The notes under the pieces: generated by a model
Told to the model about the DNA's origin: nothing
The model's database searches: none
Seen by the model: only the letters and a program-made list of their open reading frames with translations
Shown here: positions 46,087 through 57,089 of the stretch, one piece after another
Layout: every line of letters begins with the position of its first letter
Numbering within the stretch: the stretch's first letter is position 1
Translations under genes and position numbers: made by a program
Origin: Podaxis mareebaensis
Taxonomy: Eukaryota; Basidiomycota; Agaricomycetes; Agaricales; Agaricaceae
Assembly: GCA_018524725.1 (NCBI GenBank)
Contig: JAEUWP010000408.1
Location: forward strand, 22,291 to 86,290
Direction: 5' to 3'
DNA length: 64,000 nt

Positions 46087-46446
46087 GAATAACTCAATGA
46101 CAAAGAGGGGAAATGGTTGCCTCGGTCGTACGACTTGTCACGTGTAACGTTTATTTATGGTACCAATAACTTCAATAACTAACCAAATGATGTCGAAATT
46201 CCGAGTCGTCACAAATCCGGGAATCACGATACATTTAATCAAAGTCGACAGGGAGAAGTCTCGATAAATTGTCCGAAGTTCGATGTTACCAGCCGACGAA
46301 GTAAAATGCTTCAAAACTTTTCGTTATGGCTGACGTGCGAATGTAGGATTATGATTGTTGAGCTTTACCGGGGAAGTGTTACGATATATGTATCTATATA
46401 CCTATTTATATTTATACTTAAGTAGATTGTAGTAGCATATGAATGA
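46087..46446. other. Spacer between two minus-strand genes
   Basis: 360 bases between the PanB stop and the ERG27 start. AT-rich run around 46,380-46,430 (tatctatatacctatttata). No gene recognised. Confidence 0.45.
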
Positions 46447-47499
46447 TCACAACGAGTGGTCCTTCATCTCACTCTCCAAGAATTTTGTCCACTCAACTGG
46501 ATCCATCGAGTAACTTTCAGCCTCGGGGTCTGGGAATGACCCACTCCGAACGGCCTCGTTGTAACTCTTTACTCCGTTATCCCTGACGGTCTTGAGGTCT
46601 GCAAAACGTCTCACGAACTTCGCCTTATGACCGGACCATGTACCCATAATGTCGTCCAAAACCAACACCTATGGCAACCAATGAGCTTATAGAATACGAA
46701 AGAGATCGGTATGACATACCTGTCCACTCGTTCCAGGACCGGCACCTATACCAATCGTCGGAATCCTCAGCATTTCGGTGACGTACTTTCCGAGCTCTTT
46801 CGGAACAGCCTCCACGACCATAGCAAAAGCACCAGCTTCCTGCAAAGCCAGAGCATCTCTCACCACCTTCCTTGCACCTTCCATATTCCTGCCCTGTACT
46901 TTGTAGCCAGATAACGCTGTGTGCCTTTGCGGCAATAGCCCAACATGTGCCATGACAGGAATCCCAACCTGTGTCAACTTTCTAACAACATCAACGATCT
47001 CTGCTCCTCCTTCCAGTTTGACACCTTCTACACCACCTTCCCTGACCATCTTTACTGCACTCCGTACCGCATCCTCGACGCTCTCATAGTATGTCCCGAA
47101 AGGCATATCAGCGACAAGCAATGGGTGAGTCGTCCCCCTTGCTACTGCCTTCACATGGTGGATCATCTCGGCCAGTGTCAGTTGGGTGGTTGAGGCATAT
47201 CCGAGTGCGACTTGTGCCAAGGAATCGCCAACGAGAGTGATGTCGGTGAGAGGTGACGATGAACATGCAAGTGCAGTAGGATAGTCATATGCCGTGATCA
47301 TGGTGATCGGTGTCTTCGATGCCCGGAGCGCATGGAGGGCCTGGATGGTGACCTTTTTACGAGGTGGTTGGGGCGAGGGAGCAGTCGCAGACGGGGGAGT
47401 AGACGATGGTGGCCGTACACTCATCCATCGCCGCTGACAATGTTGGACGACCGAGAGTGACGGAGATGAGGCCGAAAAGAGGAATCGTCGGAGTGACAT
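46447..47499 (-). CDS. ECM31: Ketopantoate hydroxymethyltransferase (PanB)
   Basis: First step of pantothenate synthesis: transfers a hydroxymethyl group from methylene-tetrahydrofolate to 2-ketoisovalerate. Two exons: 47499-46720 and 46668-46447, giving 333 residues. The first 50 residues ([14 protein letters not shown], with RRW further on) look like a mitochondrial presequence. Active-site segments in order: [29 protein letters not shown] (metal-binding Asp), [14 protein letters not shown] (second metal Asp), [34 protein letters not shown] (catalytic Glu) and [21 protein letters not shown], which spans the splice ([11 protein letters not shown] then VLVLDDIMG). Complete, no defect seen. 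Confidence 0.96.
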
Positions 47500-48632
47500 T
47501 TTGATTGATTTTGATGTACAGATAGCCTGGATGATGACAAAATTCTGACAGTGCTCGGATGAGAAAGAGGTCGGAGGAGATGTGTGTTCTATTTTATATA
47601 CGGAAAGATTTCTTGAAATCCTGAAGTCGGACCATCAAAGAGGGGTGTCTTGTTCGGAGGCGGTATTGATGGGGCCATCTGTGACATCTCTCCGCAACTT
47701 GCGGATCTTAGGAGCCGTGCATAATTATTCCCACGCCGGTCCAACGGAAGCCAGAGCCTACTACTTGGCGATCGTCCTCAGTAACACATGGACCTCCTGT
47801 ACCGACAGCTTTATTCCTGCAGCAGGCTTCATTCCGAAGACGGAGTTGAGTAAAACGCGACATATCAGACGACATTGCACAGCAGTGGGTGTGCCTGCCA
47901 GTATATAAGTGACCCGACTTTGAATTTATCTAGTCAATCGCCGACCTAGCGTCACTGAATGAGAATAGTCGTATCATACGATTGTTGATCATTTCTGACT
48001 GGAATGGCCGCCAGGTTCCCCTGCATAACTGCGTGCCTGATGGCCCCTTTGTCCAGAGTGAAGCAAACTCCAGCATAATGACCACCACCGACGTCATTCC
48101 AGATAATTCTTCGTCTGGTATGACCTGAATAGTCACCATTTTGATGCAATACCACTCGGATCGCGAAGCTAACTACGCCGGTAATCCCCATCTGTTGTAG
48201 CTACTCCTCCAGCTATTCCCTTCGAAGTGCTAATGGAGGGTTAACAGAGACATCGCCACCCTTCCAAGTGGCAATCTCTAGATCTGTTGATGAATACTAA
48301 GGAATGTCCGTAAGCCTGATGCTCAGCCTTTCCCTATGGCATTCTCGGCATTTGATGTCTTCTCCAAGACCTTCCTTTCTCAGTAACCACCACATTTGTT
48401 TCAGTGGCCAGGTTATTCGTAGCACAAGGAACACAGATTTCAGTTCTAATTCATTATGAAAGATTCCAAAGAGTCTAGTGGTATCTTTGGAAATCTCAGA
48501 AAAGCTGCTCCAAGTGTCAAATCTCTTTGACTCAGTCACTGATGCTCTAGCACCAGTGTGGTGCCCACTTCGACTCAACCATGAGAGGCCTCTGAAGGTC
48601 TCTTTGCTGGTATTGACAACAGAGAGAACTTC
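47500..48632. other. Intergenic region leading into the CpG-depleted block
   Basis: 1.1 kb with short frames only. CpG becomes rare from about 48,255 and the last one before the block is at about 48,632. PanB promoter at the left end. No gene recognised. Confidence 0.45.
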
Positions 48633-48814
48633 GGGGCAGGGGACTGATGTATATGGTTTATGGGACATACAACCAGCTGTATATAGGGTGTACAACTGGC
48701 TGTATGTTAGGCATACAGCCTATTGACCAAAAATGGAACAACATTCTAGATACTATTGTTTCAGTTGTATTAGTGTCATAATAAGGAACTCAATTTTATG
48801 ACATGTAGAACTCT

Positions 48815-48860
48815 AATAGTAGTAGAATTCTACTGCACCTAGGACCTTAGTATTCTGCTG
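48815..48860. repeat. Isolated copy of the 34-base LTR repeat motif
   Basis: The run gtagtagaattctactgcac followed by ctaggaccttag is the same motif that forms the tandem array at 61.6-62.0 kb. It suggests a fragment of a related LTR here. Confidence 0.55.
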
Positions 48861-48977
48861 TCTCAAGTCCTTCATTCAGAAGGTATCTAGAGCATGCAAT
48901 ATACTATTCTCACTCTTATACACCAGAACAACAACAGTTATTTTGAATCTAGCAACCAAACATAAACTAGCTAGGAA

Positions 48978-49646
48978 CTAAGTTTCAATGGTAACTCTCA
49001 AGCCATATGTCTCATAGTAAGCAGATCTCATACAAGTCAGCATTTTCACCATCATCTCTTTCTCCACTTCATCTCTGCTCAGTGAAAGTGATTCTGAGAA
49101 CATGTCCTCTAACTCAATGCCCCACAACCTATAGAGATCCTGAATGATAGCAAGCACATTTCTTGGATCTAAGGGCCTGGAGCCAAATCCCTCCACTACC
49201 AAGCTCCCATTGAGGATGGAAGAGATTTTCCATACCTTCCAAAGTAGAGCTCTACCCACAGCATTTTTGGGCAGGTATCTACATAAAAAAGGGCCTGCAA
49301 CCTGGCCATTCAGATACTTCTTTCCCTTCATTCTCCTCTTCTCAGATACTCCATAGATATGTACACCTTCTGAGCCATCACCATCAATATGAGTAGTGAC
49401 ATGGTCCTTGAGGTCATGGTGGATACAAATAGAGTTTCCAGTTTCATTTGTCAGCATCTCAAGAGTGAGCCCATAGGTTATACTATAGGCTTCAGACAAA
49501 TAGTCAGGCTGCTTCCTGACTTGACTCTTGAGATTGACTGGAATTTTAGGTTTGTCACTATCTGGAGCATTGAGCCATGCTTTTAAAAACTCCATTCCTT
49601 CATCTAGAGTCATATCAGTTGAGGCTATAATAAAAATATAGAGCAT
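48978..49646 (-). CDS. Open frame of unknown family inside the CpG-depleted block
   Basis: A 222-residue frame without stops, surrounded by decayed DNA. The coding-like part starts near TDMTLDEGMEFLKAWLN; the first residues (MLYIFIIAS) may belong to an intron or an upstream exon. Segments: QVRKQPDYLSEAYSITYGLTL, seen as QPDYLSEAYSITYGL; DHVTTHIDGDGSEGVHIYGV; GPFLCRYLPKNAVGRALLW; NVLAIIQDLYRLWGIELEDMF; and a C-terminal helix. Balanced composition and regular helices argue for a true protein segment. I do not recognise the family. It is probably the last exon of the degenerate minus-strand module that extends to about 52,040. It may be a pseudogene that happens to lack stops. Confidence 0.4.
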   Translation of the reverse strand: MLYIFIIASTDMTLDEGMEFLKAWLNAPDSDKPKIPVNLKSQVRKQPDYLSEAYSITYGLTLEMLTNETGNSICIHHDLKDHVTTHIDGDGSEGVHIYGVSEKRRMKGKKYLNGQVAGPFLCRYLPKNAVGRALLWKVWKISSILNGSLVVEGFGSRPLDPRNVLAIIQDLYRLWGIELEDMFSESLSLSRDEVEKEMMVKMLTCMRSAYYETYGLRVTIET

Positions 49647-49869
49647 ACCATTGGAATAGTTGTAAGTAGGTTTTCTCTTCTCTCCTTTTTTTTTGTTTTT
49701 CTGACTGCTTTATCTTAGTTACTCTAGCTATTTGCAGGTGTTGGAGATAGAATTGTATATCCAGATATAATTTACATACCTAGAGGAATACCACTTTCTG
49801 AGCTTGAGGAATCAGCTGAGATTTTACATTTCTTTTGGCTAGGGCAAAGTACTAAAATATCTTATGAGT

Positions 49870-52040
49870 TATATGATAATTAAGTAGAGAGAAAGAATAC
49901 TAACAGGCTTCCTTGGTATCTTCATCAATGAGCTTGAGCTCAAAGTCTTCTTTATTACTAATATCAAAATATTTTTGACCTTTGAAGTCAGGTTTTGATT
50001 CTCCAGAGTCATCACCACTCTCAAAGAAGGAATTCCCTCTTTTAGTAAGCCTAGAAGCCCAAGATTCTGCAGGAGTGGTTGCTGTAGAAGTAAAAGCATG
50101 AGAGGTAGTTGAAGCCAAGATTTGAGCTGATGATGAAGGACCTGAGGTGATTACTGGTGGAATTACAAAGGAAGCAGAGAGATTTGTCTGCTCCTGTACT
50201 AGAGCACCTTAGATAAAATGAGGAGGGTCATGGGAAACAGGAGGAGAAACCATGAGGACAGTTTGTTTAGAAACATCAGAAAGGATATGAGGCATAGTCT
50301 CATGAGATATTGGAGATGGGTTAGGTATGAGGGCATGAGTAGCAGTTGAAGGGAATATAGAAGCTGAAGTAGATGTAATAATAGGAGGTGGAGTTTCCTT
50401 TGTAGGTTCTTCATCAGCTCTATAACCAGAGGGACCAGCAATAAAGGGTACAACTCTGAAGCTAAGCTTGTTTAGCTGAGCACAAATACCCTTAAGTACT
50501 TTTTTATTTGATAAAATAAGTGCATTGGCAGCTTTGATAGTCTCTATATATTATTGATAAGATAATATCTATAATATATAAAACATAGATGCATCTGGAG
50601 TGTTTCACCTCTTTGATGGGACACTCAGGCTTGATCTATTATAGTCTGCTGTTGTGTAAGTTCTTTGATCAAATTTTTTTCTTGGTCTTGTAAGGCCTTA
50701 ATTTCTATTACAGATATTGTTATTAGTGGCTAAAAATAGAAAAAAATAGACCAATGGATTTGAATGTCATTTTGGCTTGGGGACATGATATAATCAATAA
50801 GAATAAAAGAGTAGTAGAAATCAACTCTGAAAGGGTGGGATAGAGTGGTAATAATGGAATTGTACTGATGCCTATTTATCTTATTTATGTTCAGAACCTA
50901 TTACAGCCTTCTTGACCCAGGGTAGATAAGGCTATCCAGGATGGAAAATGTGAAGGCTATCAAAAATAGACTTCTTAATAAAAGAAGCATAGCAAATTCT
51001 ATCTCCTTAATCCCATTGATCAACCTCATGCTTTAACAAGTTACCACAAATGTGGATAACTGTTCTAGATTTATAGTCAAAGGTTGCTTTAAGGTCATTC
51101 AGCTTGAGAAGAGCACCAGAATAACTTCTAACTGCCAGAAGCTGATCATACCATGCCTAAGAACCATTATGATCAATATGTTCTGGGCTAATACAGTTAG
51201 AGATAACAGACATCCCATGAAAGACTATTGACTATATTTGGGCATATTAACTAGTTTCTAGAAGTAACTGGAACTTCTCTAGAGATTCTAGAGCAGCAGT
51301 ATATAAACTAGGATGAGTAAATGAAAGGATAAGGTTTAAAACCTCCCAAATAGGCCTAGTGTTCTGAAGCCAAGATATAACTACCCCATCTTCATCTCTA
51401 GCAATTGATGCTAAAGTATGAAGCTTAGTGTTAGCATCTGAACTATACTAGAAGTCTTCTCAGTTAGAATAATAGTATCACATTATAAAAATACACTGTA
51501 TGACCTTGCTGATACCAACCAACTAAAAATATATCTATGCTGGAAAGTAGCTCTTGGCCTGGGATATCATCAATAAATGATTTAGAATTATTCCTCCAGC
51601 CTTGTTTCTTTCCTGATTGTAGAGACTTTGCCAATTTAAGAATGAGTGGCTTGGTATCAACTAAAAGCTTATCCTAATAAATTATCTATTAGAGATATTG
51701 TTGATAATCAACAAATGTATCATGCATACCTGCTGATTTGATGTCAAAATCTGAGGTAGATACCACACTAGAATATGGCCACATTTGTTAGTTATAGTCA
51801 TTGGTTCATCAAAATGGCCTAAGTTGATTTCCTAGGTTCTCCACATGAATTGGTTATAGGTATTTATTTCACTGAGGTCCAAATCCAGTTTAACTTAATC
51901 TAAAATAAGCTTGGATATGAGGTAGAAAATAAGACTACATACTAGTATTTGTAAGAACTGCTGTAAGTATATGGACCAGATGACACTCTTCTTCTTCTGC
52001 AGCTGATCTTGGTTGACATTGGAATAGACTAATCTCCTGG
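49870..52040 (-). pseudogene. Decayed minus-strand module upstream of the 222-residue frame
   Basis: Minus-strand reading gives coherent protein pieces broken by stops and frame changes. From upstream to downstream: a basic start (MSTKISCRRRRVSSGPY, near 52,020), WYDQLLAVRSYSGALLKLND, HICGNLLKHEVDQWDKGDR with ICYASFIKKSIFDSLH (about 51,170-50,950), a Pro/Ser/Thr-rich stretch (GYRADEEPTKETPPP, about 50,410), and SWASRLTKRGNSFFESGDDS (about 50,060). Introns of normal size may separate some pieces. No family recognised. Its order and strand suggest a single multi-exon gene carried by a mobile element. Confidence 0.4.
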
Positions 52041-52422
52041 AAGGGAGAGCTATATTCAAACCTTAGATTGGTATCCACCAATTAGGTTTTTACCAACTTA
52101 CATTCTATTCTCCATTTTCTTTATTCTAGCACTGATCTTCTGACATAATACTAAAATTGGCTAGTGAGCTCTTTCTTGAGCCTCATAGATTCTTTTTCTC
52201 TTTTTGCTGTTTTTTGGGAGGATTGATCTGTCCATGACAGTGGAAATGAGGGTAGTAGAAGTCAATACCATGGCCTTATGGCAGTATGATTTTCTACTAG
52301 TATTCTTTATATCTCAGTTAACAAAGGGGTAGCTATTTTTAGCTCCTGCATATGGTGTTTCAACAATACTGAGAATAATGGAAGGCATGACAATGGCTTG
52401 GAGTTCTGACTAGTTCTGACAC

Positions 52423-52820
52423 TCCTGGGAATTTCCACTAAGGATATTGCCTAACAATGGTATATATTGAAGTGGAAATTGCAACAATCTCAGGAATTTC
52501 TACTCAGGGCATTGCTAAGTCAACTGTGGGAGCAAGACATTCATTATCCCAGGAATTTCCAGTAAGGGCATTGGTAAACAATGCCATATCTTGAAGCAGA
52601 AATTGCAATAATTCCAGGAATTTCCATTCAGGGCATTGCCAAGTAATGCTGTATATTAGAGTAGAAGCCCCAAAGCCCCAGGAATTTCTGCTCAGGGCAT
52701 TACCAAACAATGCCACATATTGGAGTGGAAGCTCTAAACTCAAAAACCTCAGAATTTCTGGGAACAATCTGCACTTTCCACATATGGCATTGTTTGGCAA
52801 TGCCCTTGCTAAAAGTTCCT
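52423..52820. repeat. Tandem repeat of about 65 bases, five copies, ending in an inverted copy
   Basis: Five imperfect units start at the motif ccaggaatttc (52,423; 52,490; 52,550; 52,615; 52,679) and contain gggcattgccaaacaatgcc. The stretch 52,774-52,820 (tatggcattgtttggcaatg ...) is the reverse complement of the last unit, so the array can end in a hairpin with arms of about 40 bases. Confidence 0.8.
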
Positions 52821-53089
52821 AGAGTAACAAATGTGTTATTCCTACAGTTGACTGCCCCCCCCCAGTTCTCCCTCCCACCCCTTGTCACATTCACATCAGT
52901 AGGGACAAAGTCAATACCAGTATACAGCATCAATGGAACTCTGAATATATATGTGACTTACTCAGAGCAAGACTCCCTCACTCTCATATGAGTGAGGTAT
53001 TCCTGCTACTCCCTACTTGAAAAAGACTGCCTGTATTAGTTTCATTAGGCAGTATTGGGCAGGGGGTATCTACTCACCTTTCCACATGC

Positions 53090-53400
53090 TGAAGTGCACT
53101 GTAGTTCACCTCCTCTTTGGTAGAGGGTTTATAAGTAGTATGTAGTGCACAAGGAGCTTCCAAGCTCCCACAGTTAGCCTTTTATGGCCAATCTTCCTTC
53201 CCTGCCTTCCTAGCTGTCTGCACCTGACTTTTCAACTGTCCAAGTGCAGTCTGGATTGCCTCCTCTTTGGCAGAGGGTTCTCAGGTTACATATACAGCTA
53301 ATCTTTTCACTGCTTTCCCCACTACCTGCACCTAACTTTCCAGTTGCCCAAGTGTATTCTGGATTGCCTCCTCTTTGGTGGAAGGCTTTTAAGTCATGTT
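53090..53400. repeat. Three copies of a 115-150 base repeat
   Basis: The motif gcctcctctttggtagaggg (or with cag/tgg changes) recurs near 53,105, 53,252 and 53,367 with similar flanks (aactttccagttgcccaagt). Confidence 0.65.
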
Positions 53401-53426
53401 CAGTTCTATTTTGTCTAAGGTATGCA

Positions 53427-54600
53427 TTTTTTTTTTTATCATTATCTTATTTCCCTACTAAAATACCTCAATCTAGAACAGTTGCCTTTGACATGCTCAC
53501 ATCCCTACTGCCTGGCACTCTCTGCTTCCCTCACATCCCTGCCTTTGGGCTTTTCCCAGTGCCCACAACTGTGTTTGCATATTAGCCATTGGGTCTCAAA
53601 AATGTGTGTTTCTTTTTTATTGTATTAAACTTTTCTGCCCTGTCCTCCAATCCAGGACAGTCATCTTTAACATAGGCACATCCCCACTACCCAGTGTTCT
53701 CCACTTCCCTCCCTTTCCTACCTTTGGGCCTTCCCTAGTGCCTGCAACTGTATTCACATATTTATCTTAAAGGTATGTATTTCTTTTTTATTGTATTAAA
53801 CTTCCCTGCCCTGTTCTCTGATCCAGCACAGTTGCCTTTGACACAGGTGCATCCCTGCTACCTAGTACTCTCTGCTTTCCTCACAATCCTGCCTTTGGGC
53901 CTTTTCTAGTACCTGCAACTGTATTTGCATATTAGCTATTGGGTCTCAAAGATGTGTATTTCTTTTTTATTGTATTAAACTTCCCTGTCCCATCCCCCAA
54001 TCTAGCATAGTCACCTTTGACACAGGCACATCCCTGCTGCCCAGTGCTCTCTGCTTCCCTTGAATCCCTGCCCTTGGGCCTTCCCCACTACCCACAACTG
54101 TATTCACATATTAGCCACTGGGTTTCAAAGGTGTGTATTTCTTTTTTACTGTATTAAACTTCCCTGTCATGTCCTCTAATCCAACACAGTCACCTTTGAC
54201 ACAGGTGCATCCCTGCTATCCAGTACTCTCCACTTCCCTCACATTCCTGCCTTTGGGCCTTCCTTAGCACCCACAACTGTGTTTGTATATTAGTCTCCAA
54301 GGTGCATGTTTCTTTTTTACTATATTAAACTTCCCTGCCCTGTCCCTTGATCCAGCACAGTTGTCTTTGATACAGATGCATCCCTACTGCCTGGTGCTCT
54401 CTGTCTCCCTTACATCCCTGCCCTTAGGCCTTCCCCACCACCTACAACTGTATTTGCATATTAGCTGTTGGATCTCAAAGGTGAGTTTTTCTTTTTTATT
54501 TTGTTAAACCCCCCTCCTATCTTCTGATCCAGAACAATTGCTTTTGATACAGTCACATCCCCACCACCCAGTGTTCTTTGCTTCCCATCCAGGTATGTAT
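53427..54600. repeat. Tandem array of about 175-base units, about seven copies
   Basis: Units begin with tctttttta-ttgtattaaa and continue with cttccctgccctgt, a cagcacagt-type motif, cctttgacacaggtgcatcc and tgcctttgggcctt. Starts lie near 53,427, 53,608, 53,783, 53,962, 54,140, 54,313 and 54,490. Copies differ at many sites, so the array is old. It is strongly T- and C-rich on the plus strand. Confidence 0.8.
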
Positions 54601-54889
54601 CCTCTACTTGCCTGTACCCATCATTTCTTCTGACAATCCTTATAGGACAAAAACCTGACCTGCTTATAGTTCTTATTATGTTTACATATAGCTAGACTTG
54701 TAGGTAATTGCATTTATCTCTTGGCCTTGGGCAGGTTGGTGCCCCTGCTCTAGGTCAAGAGATTGTAGCTTTAGTTAATAATTTGACTTTGTTATAGTAA
54801 GTATAATATTGTTTGGATCTAAAATTACACATGTCATGGGTGCTTATTTAATATTATCAATGATCAAATATGATATATCATACCTCTAT

Positions 54890-56840
54890 CTTCAACCACC
54901 ACTATGCCAGCTAAGAGAGTTATCCATGCTGCCTGAGGACATATTGTTGTTGCTAGTTTTATTTGGAGGCCAAAAACTCCCTTGGCTAGTGATTTCTCTA
55001 GTGAATCAGACCCTGATTCATCTCTGACACCTCCAAAAGCCATTACTCCACCAAGTCCTCTCTCCTCACTTAGCCCATCTCCTTCAAGAATGTTTTCTCT
55101 CAGTGACCTTAGTAGAGTTACCTCACTTATGCCATTAGTAACTGAAACCTTGGGAGGTCCTGCTGCTAGGGTGTGCCATGGATGTTGATTCCCTCTCTAC
55201 TGTCTCCTCAGATCCCATGGATATTGTTCCAGTCAATAGTTTTCCTGGCTCAATCTCAAGTAAAACTGGCAATCATGTGAGTCTATGACTAAGAGCTTAG
55301 ACTAACTCCTGAAGCAAATTGGCTAGTGGTGTTCAATATGCCTGAATGGAGGGGGGGGGGTTTGTTTCTTTGCCAATGTGGAAGAGATATTTGTGCAGAC
55401 ATATGTCTGTCACAAGTGCCCAAAAATGAAGATCTTAGGGAATTCACCTGTCCAGAATGTTGGAATAAGAATGAAGATACCAAGAATAGTCTTTATATAG
55501 TGTATTACTCAATCTTCTAACCCCAGATCTGATAACTTTTCATAATATATTAGCCTTTCTCAAAATATGACTATGTTATATAACTTAACTGGCCCTTCAT
55601 TGGTCAAAGTCACATGCCAGACCTAAGCCCAGATAGTCTTTGCATTCTGGTCTTTCAGTTGGCAAGTTTTGATGATGAGATCTGTCTCTCTAATCTTCTT
55701 TATCTTCATCTCAAATGTTACTTCCCTAATACTCCTCTAAGCCAGATCAGTCAGTTCTCAGTGTAGCTAGATATGAGCACTCCCAGGACAATAGCTGCTT
55801 TGAAGAAGACCATTACAGGCTTAATCCCAAAGCTTCAGAAGTAAGTCTTTTACTAGTATATATTAGTTAATACTGATACTTTAAATAGGTATAAATATTT
55901 CTTAGTCTTCATATCTATCCATTCTACTCCTGACGCTGGAGACTTCTGGATTAAGCCTCAACTTAATCAGCTAAGTGCCACTCTAGAGGATGTAAGTAAT
56001 TTAAAATATCCAAATGATTACTCAACTTATAAATACAGCTCTTCAAAGTTATTTTTCCTCCAGCTCTTTTGAGAGTAATCCAGAAGGATGATAGGGCCAG
56101 CTTGTTTTTCACAACCTGTAGTGGACCCTTTATCCATGAAGAGCCTCTTGAGCAAATCTATAACTTTGCTAAAAAGTAAGTATTGCTATTTGTGTGAGAA
56201 GTCTAAGCTTACTTATATATTACTTAGGACTTTTTGGCTTACTATAGCCTTTCTCAGAGTAGATTTCCATCCTTCTGTTATCTACAACTTCATAATTGAT
56301 TTTGTGGAGAACATCTATCTCAAGTAAAATCCTAGCATTTTTCCCAATCTGCTTTTGGCCAGCTTTAATCTTGAAGCCTCAATTGATAGACTTATGATGA
56401 TGAAGAAGAGAGACCCTGGCTTCTGCAAGCTAACATGGGTCAATCTAGTTTATAGCCCTGGGGGTATTCCAGTTCCTCCAGCTTGTAAGAGCTGTGGTTC
56501 TATATCATCATAGGTCTCTGACTATCCATCTCATCATCCAAATACTCCTATTGTCCCATTGTATAACACCCATCCCCATATGTGTTTGATACTTTTCATC
56601 AAAGTGTTTGACTTATTCCTTATTCATTAGGCCTACAGCCCATGACTGTTTATTGTAATTATGAGAATTGTTGGCAGACTTTGACTCATAACTTTCCTGT
56701 TGGCACATTTCTTTATACCACTACACACCTTGATCCCAAGTCATCAGTGGAAAAAATCTAGAGATATTGGGTAGGCCAGTGGATTATTCTAGATTCAAAC
56801 ATTGAGGTCAAAAACTTCAGGCTCTTTTTCCCTTGAATTA
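54890..56840 (+). pseudogene. Decayed plus-strand module with a cysteine cluster
   Basis: Plus-strand reading gives a serine/proline-rich N-terminal part (MPAKRVIHAA, TPPSPLSSLSPSPS, about 54,905-55,110), then MDVDSLSTVSSDPMDIVPV (about 55,180). Next, after a likely intron with gtgagt and ctag ends (55,276-55,326), comes a zinc-binding-type cluster: CSICLNGGG, LFLCQCGRDICADICLS and FTCPECWNK (55,330-55,470). Further downstream are MSTPRTIAALKKTITG (about 55,773) and DPGFCKLTWVNLVYSPGG (about 56,410). Stops and frame changes are frequent. It resembles cysteine-cluster proteins that accompany KDZ transposons, but the family match is inference. Confidence 0.45.
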
Positions 56841-57089
56841 CTATTGTTGTACTCTTGTATAGTAGCAAGCAAAAGTATTGCATGCTGGTCATGTGATACA
56901 CATTCTGTTCTCTACTCATCATGAATCCACCTTTAATTAATTGAAATGTACTTCATTTCAACACATCATATACCTAGACTATATATTTGACATCAGGTAG
57001 CTATAATGCAAGTAACTCAAAGAAGTAAATGAATGAAGAACAAGAAAATATATGTGCATTACTTATGGTCATGACTGTTAGAAAATAAT

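Noticed and set aside
53244..53585. Plus-strand frames within the tandem repeat arrays
   Set aside because: They simply translate repeat units and end at different points in different copies.
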